This document shows positions 33,846 to 42,501 of a stretch of 64,000 nt of DNA, one piece after another. Location: the NCBI GenBank assembly GCA_023228125.1, contig JALOBT010000009.1, positions 1 to 64,000 on the forward strand. Reading direction: 5' to 3'. The notes under the pieces were generated by a model that was given only the letters and a program-made list of their open reading frames with translations, ran no database searches and was not told the DNA's origin. Every line of letters begins with the position of its first letter. Position 1 is the stretch's first letter. The position numbers and the translations under genes are program-made. The stretch is from Candidatus Cloacimonadota bacterium. Its GTDB lineage: Bacteria; Cloacimonadota; Cloacimonadia; Cloacimonadales; Cloacimonadaceae.

Positions 33846-35156
33846 CTATCTGCTACGTCCGCGAAGCTTACCTTTCTTCATAAATCCGTCATAATGACGC
33901 ATTACGAGGTGAGATTCGATCTGCTGCAAAGTATCCAGTGCCACACCCACCACGATGATCAGACCAGTTCCACCAAAATAGAAAGGCAGATCAAAACGGT
34001 GGCTCATGATTTCGGGCAACAGCGCTATGAAAGCGAAGAATATTGCCCCAGGCAGAGTGATGCGGGTAAGCACTTTGTTGATATACTCAGCAGTCTTCTT
34101 CCCTGGTTTTTTACCCGGAATATGACCACCATACTTCACCATGTTTTCTGCCATCTCTGTAGGATTCAAAACGATGGCCGTATAGAAATAGGCAAAGAAG
34201 ACGATCAGGGTCACATACAATAAAGTATATAACCACGCTCCAGGGGATAACAAGCGTTGCAAGGTCACCCAAAAGCCACCACCAGTGCCAAAAAATGCCG
34301 CGATGGTAGCTGGAAACATCAATACGCTTTGGGCGAAAATAATGGGGATCACACCAGCGGTATTTACCCGCAAAGGAATGAAGGTGCTCTGTCCACCATA
34401 TACTTTCCTGCCCACGATACGTTTGGCATATTGCACAGGAATCTTACGCATACCTTCGGTCACAAAGATCACAGCAGCGGTAACCGCCACCATCAGCACT
34501 ATGGCCAGAACAGCTTTCCAAGCGTAGGTAGGCTCGGCAGCGATCTTTTGAAACATGCGGATAAAGCCTTCGGGATAGCGGGCAATGATACCGGCAAAGA
34601 TGATCAGCGAGATACCATTGCCGATGCCGTGCTCGGTGATCTGTTCACCCAGCCACATCACGATCATGGTACCCGTTATCAAGGTTATGATTCCGGTAAA
34701 ATGGAATACAACCCCTGGTGAAGGGATCACACCTTCAAGACCGTTAAGCCATATAGTGATAGTCACGGCGTTGAAAGCCGCCAATCCCACCGTACCATAG
34801 CGCGTAATCTGATTGAGCTTCTTTTGGCCATCTGCGCCTTCTTTGCGAAGTTTCTCAAAGTAAGGTACGATGCTGCCCAAAAGCTGAATCACGATCGAGG
34901 CTGTGATATATGGCATTATTCCCAAGGCAAATACCGAGGCACGCTCAAAGTTTCCACCCACGAAAAGATCCAGCAGACCAAACAGGGTGTTTCCGCCATC
35001 TTTAGCGCTTTCAAAGAAAGTCCGCAAAGCACTGGCATCCACACCGGGAATGGGCACAAAACTGCCCATCCGGTACAGAACCAAAAACAGCGCTGTAAAC
35101 AGGATCTTTTTCTTCAGGTCCGGAATCCGGAACATGTTTGTTATAGTCTTAAGCAA
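33846..35156 (-). CDS. secY: preprotein translocase subunit SecY
   Basis: 436 aa with about ten membrane segments. Diagnostic segments: YRMGSFVPIPGVDASAL, GIMPYITASIVIQLL, GIGNGISLIIFAGIIA, and the cytoplasmic loop ending IPGKKPGKKTAEYINKVLTR. Forms the protein-conducting channel for signal-peptide-bearing proteins, which here include the many secreted proteins of this window. One nucleotide separates it from rplO. Confidence 0.97.
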   Translation of the reverse strand: MLKTITNMFRIPDLKKKILFTALFLVLYRMGSFVPIPGVDASALRTFFESAKDGGNTLFGLLDLFVGGNFERASVFALGIMPYITASIVIQLLGSIVPYFEKLRKEGADGQKKLNQITRYGTVGLAAFNAVTITIWLNGLEGVIPSPGVVFHFTGIITLITGTMIVMWLGEQITEHGIGNGISLIIFAGIIARYPEGFIRMFQKIAAEPTYAWKAVLAIVLMVAVTAAVIFVTEGMRKIPVQYAKRIVGRKVYGGQSTFIPLRVNTAGVIPIIFAQSVLMFPATIAAFFGTGGGFWVTLQRLLSPGAWLYTLLYVTLIVFFAYFYTAIVLNPTEMAENMVKYGGHIPGKKPGKKTAEYINKVLTRITLPGAIFFAFIALLPEIMSHRFDLPFYFGGTGLIIVVGVALDTLQQIESHLVMRHYDGFMKKGKLRGRSR

Positions 35157-35157
35157 A

Positions 35158-35613
35158 CTAAACTACCTCCGCCTTGCCGCCGTTCTGTTCGATGAGTGCT
35201 TTCGCGGTTTTCGAAAATGCGTTTGCCTTCACATGAACGGCTTTGGTGAATTCTTCAGTAGTTCCAGCCAATACTTTGACCGGAGCTTTACCTTTTTGAC
35301 CTTTAGAGGGGATCAAGCCCAATTGCTCAAGCTTGGCGATATCATATTCTTTCTCTTCCAATCCCTGAAAGGTAGAAAGATTGAGAGTGCGATATTCCAC
35401 GCGGAAAATACTTCTAAATCCACGTTTGGGCAGACGACGGTTAAGAGGCATCTGGCCGCCTTCAAAGGCAGCGGGGACGTTTCCACCTGAGCGGGATTTC
35501 TTCCCCTTGTGACCACGTCCGGCCTGTTTTCCCCAGCCCGAACCCTGGCCTTTGCCAAGGCGCTTTCTGTTCTTTCTTCCCGCAGGTTTGCCGAGATTAT
35601 TCAGTGTCAACAT
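35158..35613 (-). CDS. rplO: 50S ribosomal protein L15
   Basis: 151 aa. The glycine/lysine-rich N-terminus KRLGKGQGSGWGKQAGRGHK is typical of the extended RNA-binding part; LNRRLPKRGFRSIF follows. The C-terminal half is the globular domain (PVKVLAGTTEEFTKAV). Large-subunit assembly protein; it precedes secY as in other spc operons. Confidence 0.96.
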   Translation of the reverse strand: MLTLNNLGKPAGRKNRKRLGKGQGSGWGKQAGRGHKGKKSRSGGNVPAAFEGGQMPLNRRLPKRGFRSIFRVEYRTLNLSTFQGLEEKEYDIAKLEQLGLIPSKGQKGKAPVKVLAGTTEEFTKAVHVKANAFSKTAKALIEQNGGKAEVV

Positions 35614-35615
35614 GG

Positions 35616-35804
35616 TTATTCTCCCTGCACTTCTTCTACTTTTAGCAGATATGATACTTTATTGATCATACCGCGGATTACTGGATTGTCATCGTGGATC
35701 CGGCTGCTATTCAGCTTTCTCAGACCCAGGGAGCGGACGACCCGTTTGTGAGGTTCAATACGATTTATAGTGCTGCGGATTAGGGTAACTTTGAGTTTCT
35801 TCAT
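35616..35804 (-). CDS. rpmD: 50S ribosomal protein L30
   Basis: 62 aa. KVTLIRSTINRIEPHKRVVR and SLGLRKLNSSRIHDDNPVIR match the short bacterial L30 form. Overlaps the rpsE stop by 4 nt, suggesting coupled translation. Confidence 0.95.
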   Translation of the reverse strand: MKKLKVTLIRSTINRIEPHKRVVRSLGLRKLNSSRIHDDNPVIRGMINKVSYLLKVEEVQGE

Positions 35805-36325
35805 TTCTCCTCCTGCCCGGTAAGCTGAGCGATAGTCTTATTGCGTAAACGGGCTACATCCGCGATGGTGCGCATGGATTTGAGTCCAATAATGGTAGCT
35901 TTCACCACGTTTGTAGGGGTGTTTGACCCCAGGGATTTGCAGAGGATATTTTCGATGCCGGCAGCTTCAAAGATGGCACGGGTAGTGCCTCCAGCGATTA
36001 CTCCGGTACCGGGGGATGCCGGTTTGATCATCACACGGCTGGCGCCAAAACGGGCTACGATCTCATGAGGCACAGTGCCTTTCACGATCGAAACGTGGAA
36101 CATATTCTTCACGGCTTTTTCTTTGGCTTTGCGGATCGCATCCACGATCTCATTGGCTTTACCATTGCCCACGCCAACGTTGCCTTCCTTGTCACCCACC
36201 ACTACTATGGCGGTGAAGGAGAAATTACGTCCACCTTTTACCACTTTAGACACGCGCTTGGTATCGATGATTTTTTCTACCAGTCTTTCTTCTTCGGGAT
36301 CCTGTCTATTATGTTGATAATTCAA
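35801..36325 (-). CDS. rpsE: 30S ribosomal protein S5
   Basis: 174 aa. N-terminal double-stranded-RNA-like domain RVSKVVKGGRNFSFTAIVVV and GVGNGKANEIVDAIRKAKE; C-terminal domain VMIKPASPGTGVIAGGTTRA. Involved in mRNA helicase action and decoding fidelity. Short acidic N-terminal extension. Overlaps rpmD. Confidence 0.97.
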   Translation of the reverse strand: MNYQHNRQDPEEERLVEKIIDTKRVSKVVKGGRNFSFTAIVVVGDKEGNVGVGNGKANEIVDAIRKAKEKAVKNMFHVSIVKGTVPHEIVARFGASRVMIKPASPGTGVIAGGTTRAIFEAAGIENILCKSLGSNTPTNVVKATIIGLKSMRTIADVARLRNKTIAQLTGQEEK

Positions 36326-36336
36326 GCTATCCTCCT

Positions 36337-36714
36337 TTAAAAATCGAGCCCGGCTTTGCGGGCACCTTCAGCCAGAGCTTTCACTCTGCCATGATATTTG
36401 TATCCGGCACGGTCGAAGGCGACGGCCACAATTCCTGCTTCCAAGGCTTTTTTGCCCAGCATGAGGCCTACTACATGACTGATCTCAGTCTTGGTCTTGG
36501 CTTCTCCTGCGGCAAAATCTTTGGCTTTGGAAGACATCGCAGCCAGGGTCACACCCTTGCTGTCATCGATAATCTGCGCGTAGATGTTTTTGTTTGAACG
36601 AAACACTGCAAGGCGGGGACGCTCGCTACTACCAGAAAGGTGTTTGCGAATCGCAGCCCGACGGCGCTTGCGTAAATCATTTTTTATCTTTGTATTCGAT
36701 TTTATCATTTTCAA
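36337..36714 (-). CDS. rplR: 50S ribosomal protein L18
   Basis: 125 aa. Basic N-terminus (RKRRRAAIRKHLSGSSERPR), LAVFRSNKNIYAQIIDD and the C-terminal FDRAGYKYHGRVKALAEGAR are family marks. Binds 5S rRNA. A second ATG two codons in is possible as the start. Confidence 0.96.
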   Translation of the reverse strand: MKMIKSNTKIKNDLRKRRRAAIRKHLSGSSERPRLAVFRSNKNIYAQIIDDSKGVTLAAMSSKAKDFAAGEAKTKTEISHVVGLMLGKKALEAGIVAVAFDRAGYKYHGRVKALAEGARKAGLDF

Positions 36715-36723
36715 TACCTCTTC

Positions 36724-37293
36724 TTAAGCTCCGGCTTTTCCGGCTTTGATGGGAACGTATTCGTCATGATAACGGATTCCCTTACCCTTGTAATTTTCCG
36801 GAGGACGGCAAAAGCGAACTTCAGCGGCAAATTGACCGACCATCTGCTTATTGATTCCTTCGATGGTGATGATGCTGGTAAAGTCACTTCGACCGCCTTT
36901 GGAGCGGGGAACCGGAGTGGCTACCACGGTCAGGCCTTCGGGTACACGCAGCAAAATATCGTGTGAGTAACCCAAAGTAAGTCTGAGCCAGGGGCCAATG
37001 ATCTCGGAACTATAACCGGTGCCAAGGATATGTAAGGTTTTTTTGTAACCCTCACTCACGCCGATTACCATATTCTGGATCAGAGCGCGGGTAAGGCCAT
37101 GGACTGCACGCTGGCTTTTGCTATCATCAGCGCGGTGGACATGCAGCATGCCATCTTCCATCTGAAGAGTCATACCAGGCATCAGGGTGTAGCTAAGCTC
37201 ACCCAATTTGCCTTTGACAGTGATGCTGCCGTCGGCAATTGCGACATTAAGATCGGAGCTGATTTTGATAGGTGCTTTTCCTATGCGGGACAT
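36724..37293 (-). CDS. rplF: 50S ribosomal protein L6
   Basis: 189 aa, two L6 repeats. SRIGKAPIKISSDLNVAIAD opens the first; the second ends in the signature PPENYKGKGIRYHDEYVPIK. Located near the factor-binding site of the large subunit. Conventional spacing (9 nt) to both neighbours. Confidence 0.97.
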   Translation of the reverse strand: MSRIGKAPIKISSDLNVAIADGSITVKGKLGELSYTLMPGMTLQMEDGMLHVHRADDSKSQRAVHGLTRALIQNMVIGVSEGYKKTLHILGTGYSSEIIGPWLRLTLGYSHDILLRVPEGLTVVATPVPRSKGGRSDFTSIITIEGINKQMVGQFAAEVRFCRPPENYKGKGIRYHDEYVPIKAGKAGA

Positions 37294-37302
37294 TCTTTCC
37301 TC

Positions 37303-37716
37303 CTACCAAATACGACAGACATACTCGCCTCCCACGTGTTGCATCCTGGCATCGCGATCTACCATCAAGCCAGAGCTTGTGGAGATAAGTGCGCAACCAG
37401 TGTTATTAAACACGCTGGGCAATTTGTCTGCTTTGACGTAAACACGTCTTCCGGGTTTAGAAACTCTCACCAATCCTTGCATCACCGCTTGTCCATCATT
37501 GGTGTAGCGCAGGATTACTAATATACGCTTGTAATTGAACTTGTGCTCCGGATCTTTGTCTAATATCTGAATACTATTTACAAAGTTTTCCTCAGCAAGG
37601 ATTCTCACCAAAGCTTCGATAATCTTACTATGGTTTACGATCACTTGCGAGTGTCCGGCACGATATGCATTACGGATCTTGGTCAATGCATCAGCTATCG
37701 GATCAGATACGCTCAT
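37303..37716 (-). CDS. rpsH: 30S ribosomal protein S8
   Basis: 137 aa. N-terminus SDPIADALTKIRNAYRAGHS and C-terminal signature STSSGLMVDRDARMQHVGGE are diagnostic. Central 16S rRNA binder and, in E. coli, autoregulator of the spc operon; whether it regulates here is unknown. Confidence 0.97.
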   Translation of the reverse strand: MSVSDPIADALTKIRNAYRAGHSQVIVNHSKIIEALVRILAEENFVNSIQILDKDPEHKFNYKRILVILRYTNDGQAVMQGLVRVSKPGRRVYVKADKLPSVFNNTGCALISTSSGLMVDRDARMQHVGGEYVCRIW

Positions 37717-37731
37717 CTATATCTCCTTGTT

Positions 37732-37917
37732 TTACCAGCTACTTCTGGTGATTCCGGGGATCTGCCCCTCGGAGGCATATTTGCGGAAGCAGAGACGGCA
37801 CATGCCAAAGTGGCGCATATAAGCGCGCGGGCGTCCACAAATCTTGCAACGGTTGTACTTACGTACGTTGAACTTGGGAGTTCTTTGTTGCTTGACAATC
37901 ATTGATTTTTTGGCCAC
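37732..37917 (-). CDS. rpsZ: 30S ribosomal protein S14, zinc type
   Basis: 61 aa, the short zinc-binding form: CKIC and CRLC, 12 residues between the pairs, with RPRAYMRHFGMCRLCFRKYA in the core and GQIPGITRSSW at the end. Sits in the small-subunit head. A single copy between rplE and rpsH. Confidence 0.96.
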   Translation of the reverse strand: MAKKSMIVKQQRTPKFNVRKYNRCKICGRPRAYMRHFGMCRLCFRKYASEGQIPGITRSSW

Positions 37918-37926
37918 AATATCTCC

Positions 37927-38472
37927 TTATTCTGCTCTGGCGAACGGCATGCCGAGTTCACGCAAAAGCTGAAGGCATTCTTCGTCCGTGTGGGCGGTGG
38001 TTACTATGGTGATGTTCATCCCGCGGATGGCATCCACCTTGTCATATTCGATCTCGGGGAAAACAGTCTGCTCTTTGAGACCAAAGGAGAAATTTCCTCT
38101 GCCGTCAAAAGAACTCGTTTTGATACCACGAAAATCGCGAATTCTGGGAATCGTGATTGAGATGAGACGATCGTAAAATTCATACATCACTTCATCACGT
38201 AAGGTAACTTTACAGCCTATCGGCATACCCTGGCGCAATTTGAAATTAGATATGGATTGGCGGGCCTTGGTAATCAAGGGCTTGCGGCCGGTGATCTGTT
38301 GCATATCTTTTACTGCGCTATCCAGGATCGCTTTATTCTGAGTGGCTTCTCCCACGCCCATGCTTACCACGATTTTGACCAGTTTGGGAACCTGATGCAG
38401 GTTCTTGTAGCCAAAATGTTTGGCAAGGGCAGGGACTACCTGGCTCTTGTACTTTTCTTTGAGTCGGTTCAT
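37927..38472 (-). CDS. rplE: 50S ribosomal protein L5
   Basis: 181 aa. LVKIVVSMGVGEATQNKAIL, GRKPLITKARQSISNFKLRQ and the Gly-rich IPRIRDFRGIKTSSFDGRGN are typical. Ends HTDEECLQLLRELGMPF. Binds 5S rRNA and contacts P-site tRNA. Gap to rpsZ 9 nt. Confidence 0.97.
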   Translation of the reverse strand: MNRLKEKYKSQVVPALAKHFGYKNLHQVPKLVKIVVSMGVGEATQNKAILDSAVKDMQQITGRKPLITKARQSISNFKLRQGMPIGCKVTLRDEVMYEFYDRLISITIPRIRDFRGIKTSSFDGRGNFSFGLKEQTVFPEIEYDKVDAIRGMNITIVTTAHTDEECLQLLRELGMPFARAE

Positions 38473-38490
38473 TTTACATACGCTCCTTGT

Positions 38491-38808
38491 TTACAGCTCG
38501 TCACCGGATTTGTGACAAACGCGCACCCGGCGTCCTTCCTGGATCTTTATAATCGGCTTGGAAACCGCGTTCAGCTTCTCGTTAAAGAGCATCACATTGG
38601 AAGCATGCACAGGCGCTTCCATGGTGATGATCCCACCTTGGGGATTGCTCTGAGAAGGTTTGGCGTGCTTTTTTATCATGTTTACTTTTTCTATGATCAC
38701 CCGGCCAGTCTTGGGAAAGGCTCGGAGGATGTGACCTTTTTTGCCTTTATCCTCACCGGATATGACGATTACGAGGTCACCTTTTTTTAGGTTTATTTTC
38801 TTTTCCAC
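38491..38808 (-). CDS. rplX: 50S ribosomal protein L24
   Basis: 105 aa. The N-terminal KOW motif is clear: LKKGDLVIVISGEDKGKKGH. Then RVIIEKVNMIKKHAKPSQSN and a C-terminal segment KIQEGRRVRVCHKSGDE. Early 23S rRNA assembly initiator. Confidence 0.96.
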   Translation of the reverse strand: MEKKINLKKGDLVIVISGEDKGKKGHILRAFPKTGRVIIEKVNMIKKHAKPSQSNPQGGIITMEAPVHASNVMLFNEKLNAVSKPIIKIQEGRRVRVCHKSGDEL

Positions 38809-38816
38809 GATTCCTC

Positions 38817-39191
38817 CTACAATACTTCCGGAGCAAGAGAGACGATCTTCATATAGCCGGATTCGCGCAATTCACGTGCAACCGGACCAAAGATACGGGT
38901 TCCCTTGGGCTCGTGTTTTTCGTCTATTATTACAGCAGCGTTGTCCGAAAAACGGATATAGGATCCGTCCGGACGGCGTACTTCTTTTGCAGTACGCACG
39001 ATCACAGCTCTTTCCACGGCACTTTTCTTTACCTTGCCACCTGGAGAGGCGGATTTGATGGCGACCACTATGACGTCTCCCAAAGAGGCATACTTGCGCT
39101 TGGATCCACCCAATACCTTAATGCACTGCGCTTTTTTGGCACCAGAGTTATCGGCGATATTCAATACTGTTTCTACTTGAATCATTCCCAA
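38817..39191 (-). CDS. rplN: 50S ribosomal protein L14
   Basis: 124 aa, close to the usual 122. LNIADNSGAKKAQCIKVLGG, VIVRTAKEVRRPDGSYIRF and the C-terminal RGTRIFGPVARELRE-type segment (GTRIFGPVARELRESGYMKI) identify it. Forms an intersubunit bridge. Confidence 0.97.
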   Translation of the reverse strand: MGMIQVETVLNIADNSGAKKAQCIKVLGGSKRKYASLGDVIVVAIKSASPGGKVKKSAVERAVIVRTAKEVRRPDGSYIRFSDNAAVIIDEKHEPKGTRIFGPVARELRESGYMKIVSLAPEVL

Positions 39192-39197
39192 ACCCCT

Positions 39198-39452
39198 TTA
39201 TTTGGTTCTCTCTACAATCTTATGTAGAGCCCAGCGTTTTTGTGCACTCATCGGGCGGGATTCGCAGATTTCCACGGTATCGCCTTCATGTGCTTCGTTA
39301 TTTTCATCGTGCGCCATGAACTTTTTGTGCCGGCGTACGGTCTTTTTATATAGAGGATGGATGTACTGGCGCTGAACGAGTACCACGATGGTTTTATCGT
39401 TCTTATCGGAAACCACCACACCCTGTTTGATCATTTTACGTGCGTTTTCCAC
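39198..39452 (-). CDS. rpsQ: 30S ribosomal protein S17
   Basis: 84 aa. OB-fold protein: GVVVSDKNDKTIVVLVQRQY, HPLYKKTVRRHKKFMAHDEN and GDTVEICESRPMSAQKRWAL, the last being the S17 signature. Primary 16S rRNA binder. Confidence 0.97.
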   Translation of the reverse strand: MENARKMIKQGVVVSDKNDKTIVVLVQRQYIHPLYKKTVRRHKKFMAHDENNEAHEGDTVEICESRPMSAQKRWALHKIVERTK

Positions 39453-39459
39453 TTTTACC

Positions 39460-39654
39460 TCAAGCCTTTTGCTCTTTTTCTTTCATAATGGTATTGATCC
39501 GGGCTATTTCGCGTCTGGCGATGCGAAGCCGATCTGTGCGGTCGAGCAAGTTTCTGGCTTTTTGAAAGCGCAGATTAAAGAGCTCGATGCGGAGTTCTTC
39601 AATTCTTGCCAGCATCTCGTGGACGCTGAGGTCACGGAGATCTTCAGACTTCAT
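39460..39654 (-). CDS. rpmC: 50S ribosomal protein L29
   Basis: 64 aa, two long helices. LRDLSVHEMLARIEELRIEL and FNLRFQKARNLLDRTDRLR with RREIARINTIMKEK match the family. Near the exit tunnel, a docking place for trigger factor. Overlaps rplP by 4 nt. Confidence 0.96.
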   Translation of the reverse strand: MKSEDLRDLSVHEMLARIEELRIELFNLRFQKARNLLDRTDRLRIARREIARINTIMKEKEQKA

Positions 39655-40070
39655 AATTCCACTCCTTCGCGGGCCACAAGACGGGTTTTGATCGGAAGCT
39701 TGTGTGCGGCAAGGCGCAAAGCTTCTTTGGCATCCTCAAGATTCACACCTTCGATTTCAAATAAGACCCGACCAGGGCGAACTACGGCTACCCAATATTC
39801 CGGGGCGCCTTTACCTTTACCCATACGGGTTTCAGCGGGTTTGCTGGTGATGGGTTTGTCCGGAAATATCCGAATCCAAACCTTACCCAAACGCTTCATG
39901 TGACGCGTAATGGCGATACGGGCAGCTTCGATCTGACGGCTGGATAAAAACGCAGCTTCAAGCGCGATCAATCCGTAATCGCCAAAATCGACGTTACATC
40001 CGGTCCAGGAAAGACCATTGCGTCTGCCCTTCATCATCTTGCGATGTTTAACTTTTTTAGGTGCTAACAC
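39651..40070 (-). CDS. rplP: 50S ribosomal protein L16
   Basis: 139 aa. N-terminus LAPKKVKHRKMMKGRRNGLS, central RIAITRHMKRLGKVWIRIFP and GKGKGAPEYWVAVVRPGRVL are diagnostic. Binds near the A site and 5S rRNA. 10-nt gap from rpsC. Confidence 0.97.
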   Translation of the reverse strand: MLAPKKVKHRKMMKGRRNGLSWTGCNVDFGDYGLIALEAAFLSSRQIEAARIAITRHMKRLGKVWIRIFPDKPITSKPAETRMGKGKGAPEYWVAVVRPGRVLFEIEGVNLEDAKEALRLAAHKLPIKTRLVAREGVEL

Positions 40071-40080
40071 TTATCTCTCC

Positions 40081-40728
40081 TTAGTTTAGTATATCGCCTT
40101 TGTAGATCCATACCTTGATTCCGATCACGCCGTAGGTGGTACTTGCTTCCACATTGGCATAATCAATATCGGCTCTCAGGGTATGAAGCGGGGTGCGACC
40201 TTGTTTGTAACGCTCTGTACGGGCGATTTCAGCGCCACCAAGACGACCGGAAACCTGCACTTTTACGCCGAGAGCGTTATCTCTCATCACATTGCGAATG
40301 GCCATTTTCATTGCCCGGCGGAAGGACACACGTTCTTCCAATTGACGGGCGATTTCTTTACCGACCAGACGTGAATCTAACCACATCTTGTCGATTTGTT
40401 CGATGTTTATTGATACAGCAATCGGTGTAGAGCGATTCTTGTTTATCAGGATGTTCAGCTCGCCGCGCAGCTTGTCAATATCCTCACCTTTCTTTCCGAT
40501 AACCAGGCCCGGACGGGCTGTATGGATATCGATCACGATGGAATTGGTCTTGCGGTAAATCTTTACCTTTGAGACCATCTTATCGGCAAGGCGTTTGTGG
40601 ATATAGCTACGAACTTTGATGTCTTCCTGGAGGGAATCCATATAAGACGAGCCCTGAGCAAACCAGATGGAATCGGTTTCTTTATTTACACCGATACGAT
40701 ACAGAATTGGGTGTATTTTTTGTCCCAA
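40081..40728 (-). CDS. rpsC: 30S ribosomal protein S3
   Basis: 215 aa. N-terminal KH domain with the GxxG-type loop (ARPGLVIGKKGEDIDKLRGE) and a C-terminal domain with SGRLGGAEIARTERYKQGR and TTYGVIGIKVWIYKGD. Lines the mRNA entry channel. Starts MGQKIHPILYRIGVNKE, the usual opening. Confidence 0.97.
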   Translation of the reverse strand: MGQKIHPILYRIGVNKETDSIWFAQGSSYMDSLQEDIKVRSYIHKRLADKMVSKVKIYRKTNSIVIDIHTARPGLVIGKKGEDIDKLRGELNILINKNRSTPIAVSINIEQIDKMWLDSRLVGKEIARQLEERVSFRRAMKMAIRNVMRDNALGVKVQVSGRLGGAEIARTERYKQGRTPLHTLRADIDYANVEASTTYGVIGIKVWIYKGDILN

Positions 40729-40738
40729 GGTATTCCTC

Positions 40739-41077
40739 CTACTCTAAAGTCTGGATTTCCAGGGAGATATGACAGGTTTGTTTCCTGATCATAAAGGCTC
40801 TTCCCTGAGCTCTGGGCATGAAACGTTTCATTTGAGGACCTTCATCGGCCATTGCCTGGCTTACAAAGACCTGAGTCAAATCTAACTTCGGGTCTTGTTG
40901 CCTGGCGTTTGCCACTGCAGATTCCAATAATTTATAAATGAGACCAGCCGCTCGCCGCTGTGAGAAACGCAGTATATTCACTGCTTCACTCACGGGTTTG
41001 TAGCGAATGGTATCCAATACGAGCCTGGCTTTACGGGCAGATCCACGAGCGAAACGCAATTTTGCTTTAGCTTCCAT
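40739..41077 (-). CDS. rplV: 50S ribosomal protein L22
   Basis: 112 aa. ARGSARKARLVLDTIRYKPV and SAVANARQQDPKLDLTQVFV, then the tunnel-loop and signature region MKRFMPRAQGRAFMIRKQTC. Its loop reaches into the peptide exit tunnel. 3-nt gap from rpsS. Confidence 0.97.
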   Translation of the reverse strand: MEAKAKLRFARGSARKARLVLDTIRYKPVSEAVNILRFSQRRAAGLIYKLLESAVANARQQDPKLDLTQVFVSQAMADEGPQMKRFMPRAQGRAFMIRKQTCHISLEIQTLE

Positions 41078-41080
41078 CTC

Positions 41081-41362
41081 TTATCTCCCTACTAACTTTT
41101 TCTTCTTTTCTTTATGGCCACGGTAAGTACGCGTAGGTGAAAACTCACCCAGTTTGTGTCCCACCATGTTCTCTGTAACGTACACGGGAACGAATTTATG
41201 CCCGTTGTGCACAGAGAAAGTATGGCCGATAAAGTCTGGAGTAATCACCGAACGGCGACTCCAGGTCTTGATCACGCTTTTTTTGCTCTCAGTATTGAGG
41301 ACTTCTACTTTCTTCATCAGGTGATCGTCAACGAATGGGCCTTTTTTAATTGAACGTGACAT
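41081..41362 (-). CDS. rpsS: 30S ribosomal protein S19
   Basis: 93 aa. SRSIKKGPFVDDHLMKKVEV at the N-terminus and TENMVGHKLGEFSPTRTYRG near the end are unmistakable. Small-subunit head, partner of S13. Confidence 0.98.
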   Translation of the reverse strand: MSRSIKKGPFVDDHLMKKVEVLNTESKKSVIKTWSRRSVITPDFIGHTFSVHNGHKFVPVYVTENMVGHKLGEFSPTRTYRGHKEKKKKLVGR

Positions 41363-41379
41363 TAATCATTATCCTCACA

Positions 41380-42210
41380 CTATCTCTTTTTGACCGCTTT
41401 CACGATATATTTATCGGAATACTTGCGGGTTTTGCGGGTTTTGCCGCCCTTTGCCGGTTTGCCCCAAGGGGATACCGGGTGTCTTCCACCGGATGACTTT
41501 CCTTCTCCACCACCCATGGGATGATCTACAGGATTCATCACTACGCCACGCACGGTGGGACGAATGCCCATCCAGCGTTTGCGACCGGCTTTCCCGATCT
41601 TGATCAAAGAGTGGTCGCCATTGCTTACCTGGCCTATCGTGGCAAGGCATTCTTTACGAATCAGATGCACATCATTGGATGGCATTTTTACATGAACGTA
41701 GTCGCCATCTTTGGCTACTACCTGAGCAAAAGTTCCGGCACTGCGGGCAAGCTGACCGCCGCGGCCTTTCTTGAGCTCAATATTGTGAATCACGCTACCC
41801 AAAGGGATGCGATCCAGCGGTAGTGCATTCCCGATCATTATTTCAGCATCAGCCGAACTCACGATCTTGGTGCCCACCTGCAATCCTTCCGGAGCCAGAA
41901 TATAGCGCTTTTCACCATCTACATAGTGTAAAAGAGCGATACGGGCTGTGCGGTTCGGATCGTATTCGATCGTGGCCACTTTGGCCGGGATTCCGATCTT
42001 ATCACGTTTGAAATCGATGATACGATAATGACGCTTGGTTCCACCGCCGCGATGGCGGCAGGTTATGCGTCCGCGATTGTTACGTCCGCCGGCTCTGGGA
42101 TTGGGTTTGAGCAGAGATTTTTCCGGTTTGTCCGTAGTAATCTCGTCAAATGTATAACCCGTGCGATAGCGGAGGGACGGAGTAGTTGGTTTATAGTGTT
42201 TTATTGCCAT
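41380..42210 (-). CDS. rplB: 50S ribosomal protein L2
   Basis: 276 aa. AIKHYKPTTPSLRYRTGYTF start, GRNNRGRITCRHRGGGTKRH, and the C-terminal catalytic-core segment VMNPVDHPMGGGEGKSSGGR followed by HPVSPWGKPAKGGKTRK. Required for subunit joining and close to the peptidyl transferase centre. Confidence 0.98.
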   Translation of the reverse strand: MAIKHYKPTTPSLRYRTGYTFDEITTDKPEKSLLKPNPRAGGRNNRGRITCRHRGGGTKRHYRIIDFKRDKIGIPAKVATIEYDPNRTARIALLHYVDGEKRYILAPEGLQVGTKIVSSADAEIMIGNALPLDRIPLGSVIHNIELKKGRGGQLARSAGTFAQVVAKDGDYVHVKMPSNDVHLIRKECLATIGQVSNGDHSLIKIGKAGRKRWMGIRPTVRGVVMNPVDHPMGGGEGKSSGGRHPVSPWGKPAKGGKTRKTRKYSDKYIVKAVKKR

Positions 42211-42213
42211 GTC

Positions 42214-42501
42214 TTATACCTCAAAATCGGCGATTCTGTCGCCTTCGCGTAGGGTTACGATCGCTTTTTTCCAATCAGGACGTTTGCCGCTGTGTTTGCC
42301 GAGGCGTTTTGGTTTACCCATCATGCGGATGGTATTTACACCCAAAACTTTTACTGCAAAGACTAGCTCGATGGCCTTGGCGATCTCTATCTTATTTGCA
42401 TTTATCGATACCTTGAAGGTGTAGGAATTGGTAGCAGCCATTTGGCCACTGCTCTTCTCGGTGATAATGGGAGCGATTACGATATTCCGCGGATGTATCA
42501 T
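42214..42501 (-). CDS. rplW: 50S ribosomal protein L23
   Basis: 95 aa. PRNIVIAPIITEKSSGQMAA, NSYTFKVSINANKIEIAKAI and VNTIRMMGKPKRLGKHSGKR match the family. Docking site of trigger factor and SRP at the tunnel exit. Overlaps rplD by 4 nt. Confidence 0.97.
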   Translation of the reverse strand: MIHPRNIVIAPIITEKSSGQMAATNSYTFKVSINANKIEIAKAIELVFAVKVLGVNTIRMMGKPKRLGKHSGKRPDWKKAIVTLREGDRIADFEV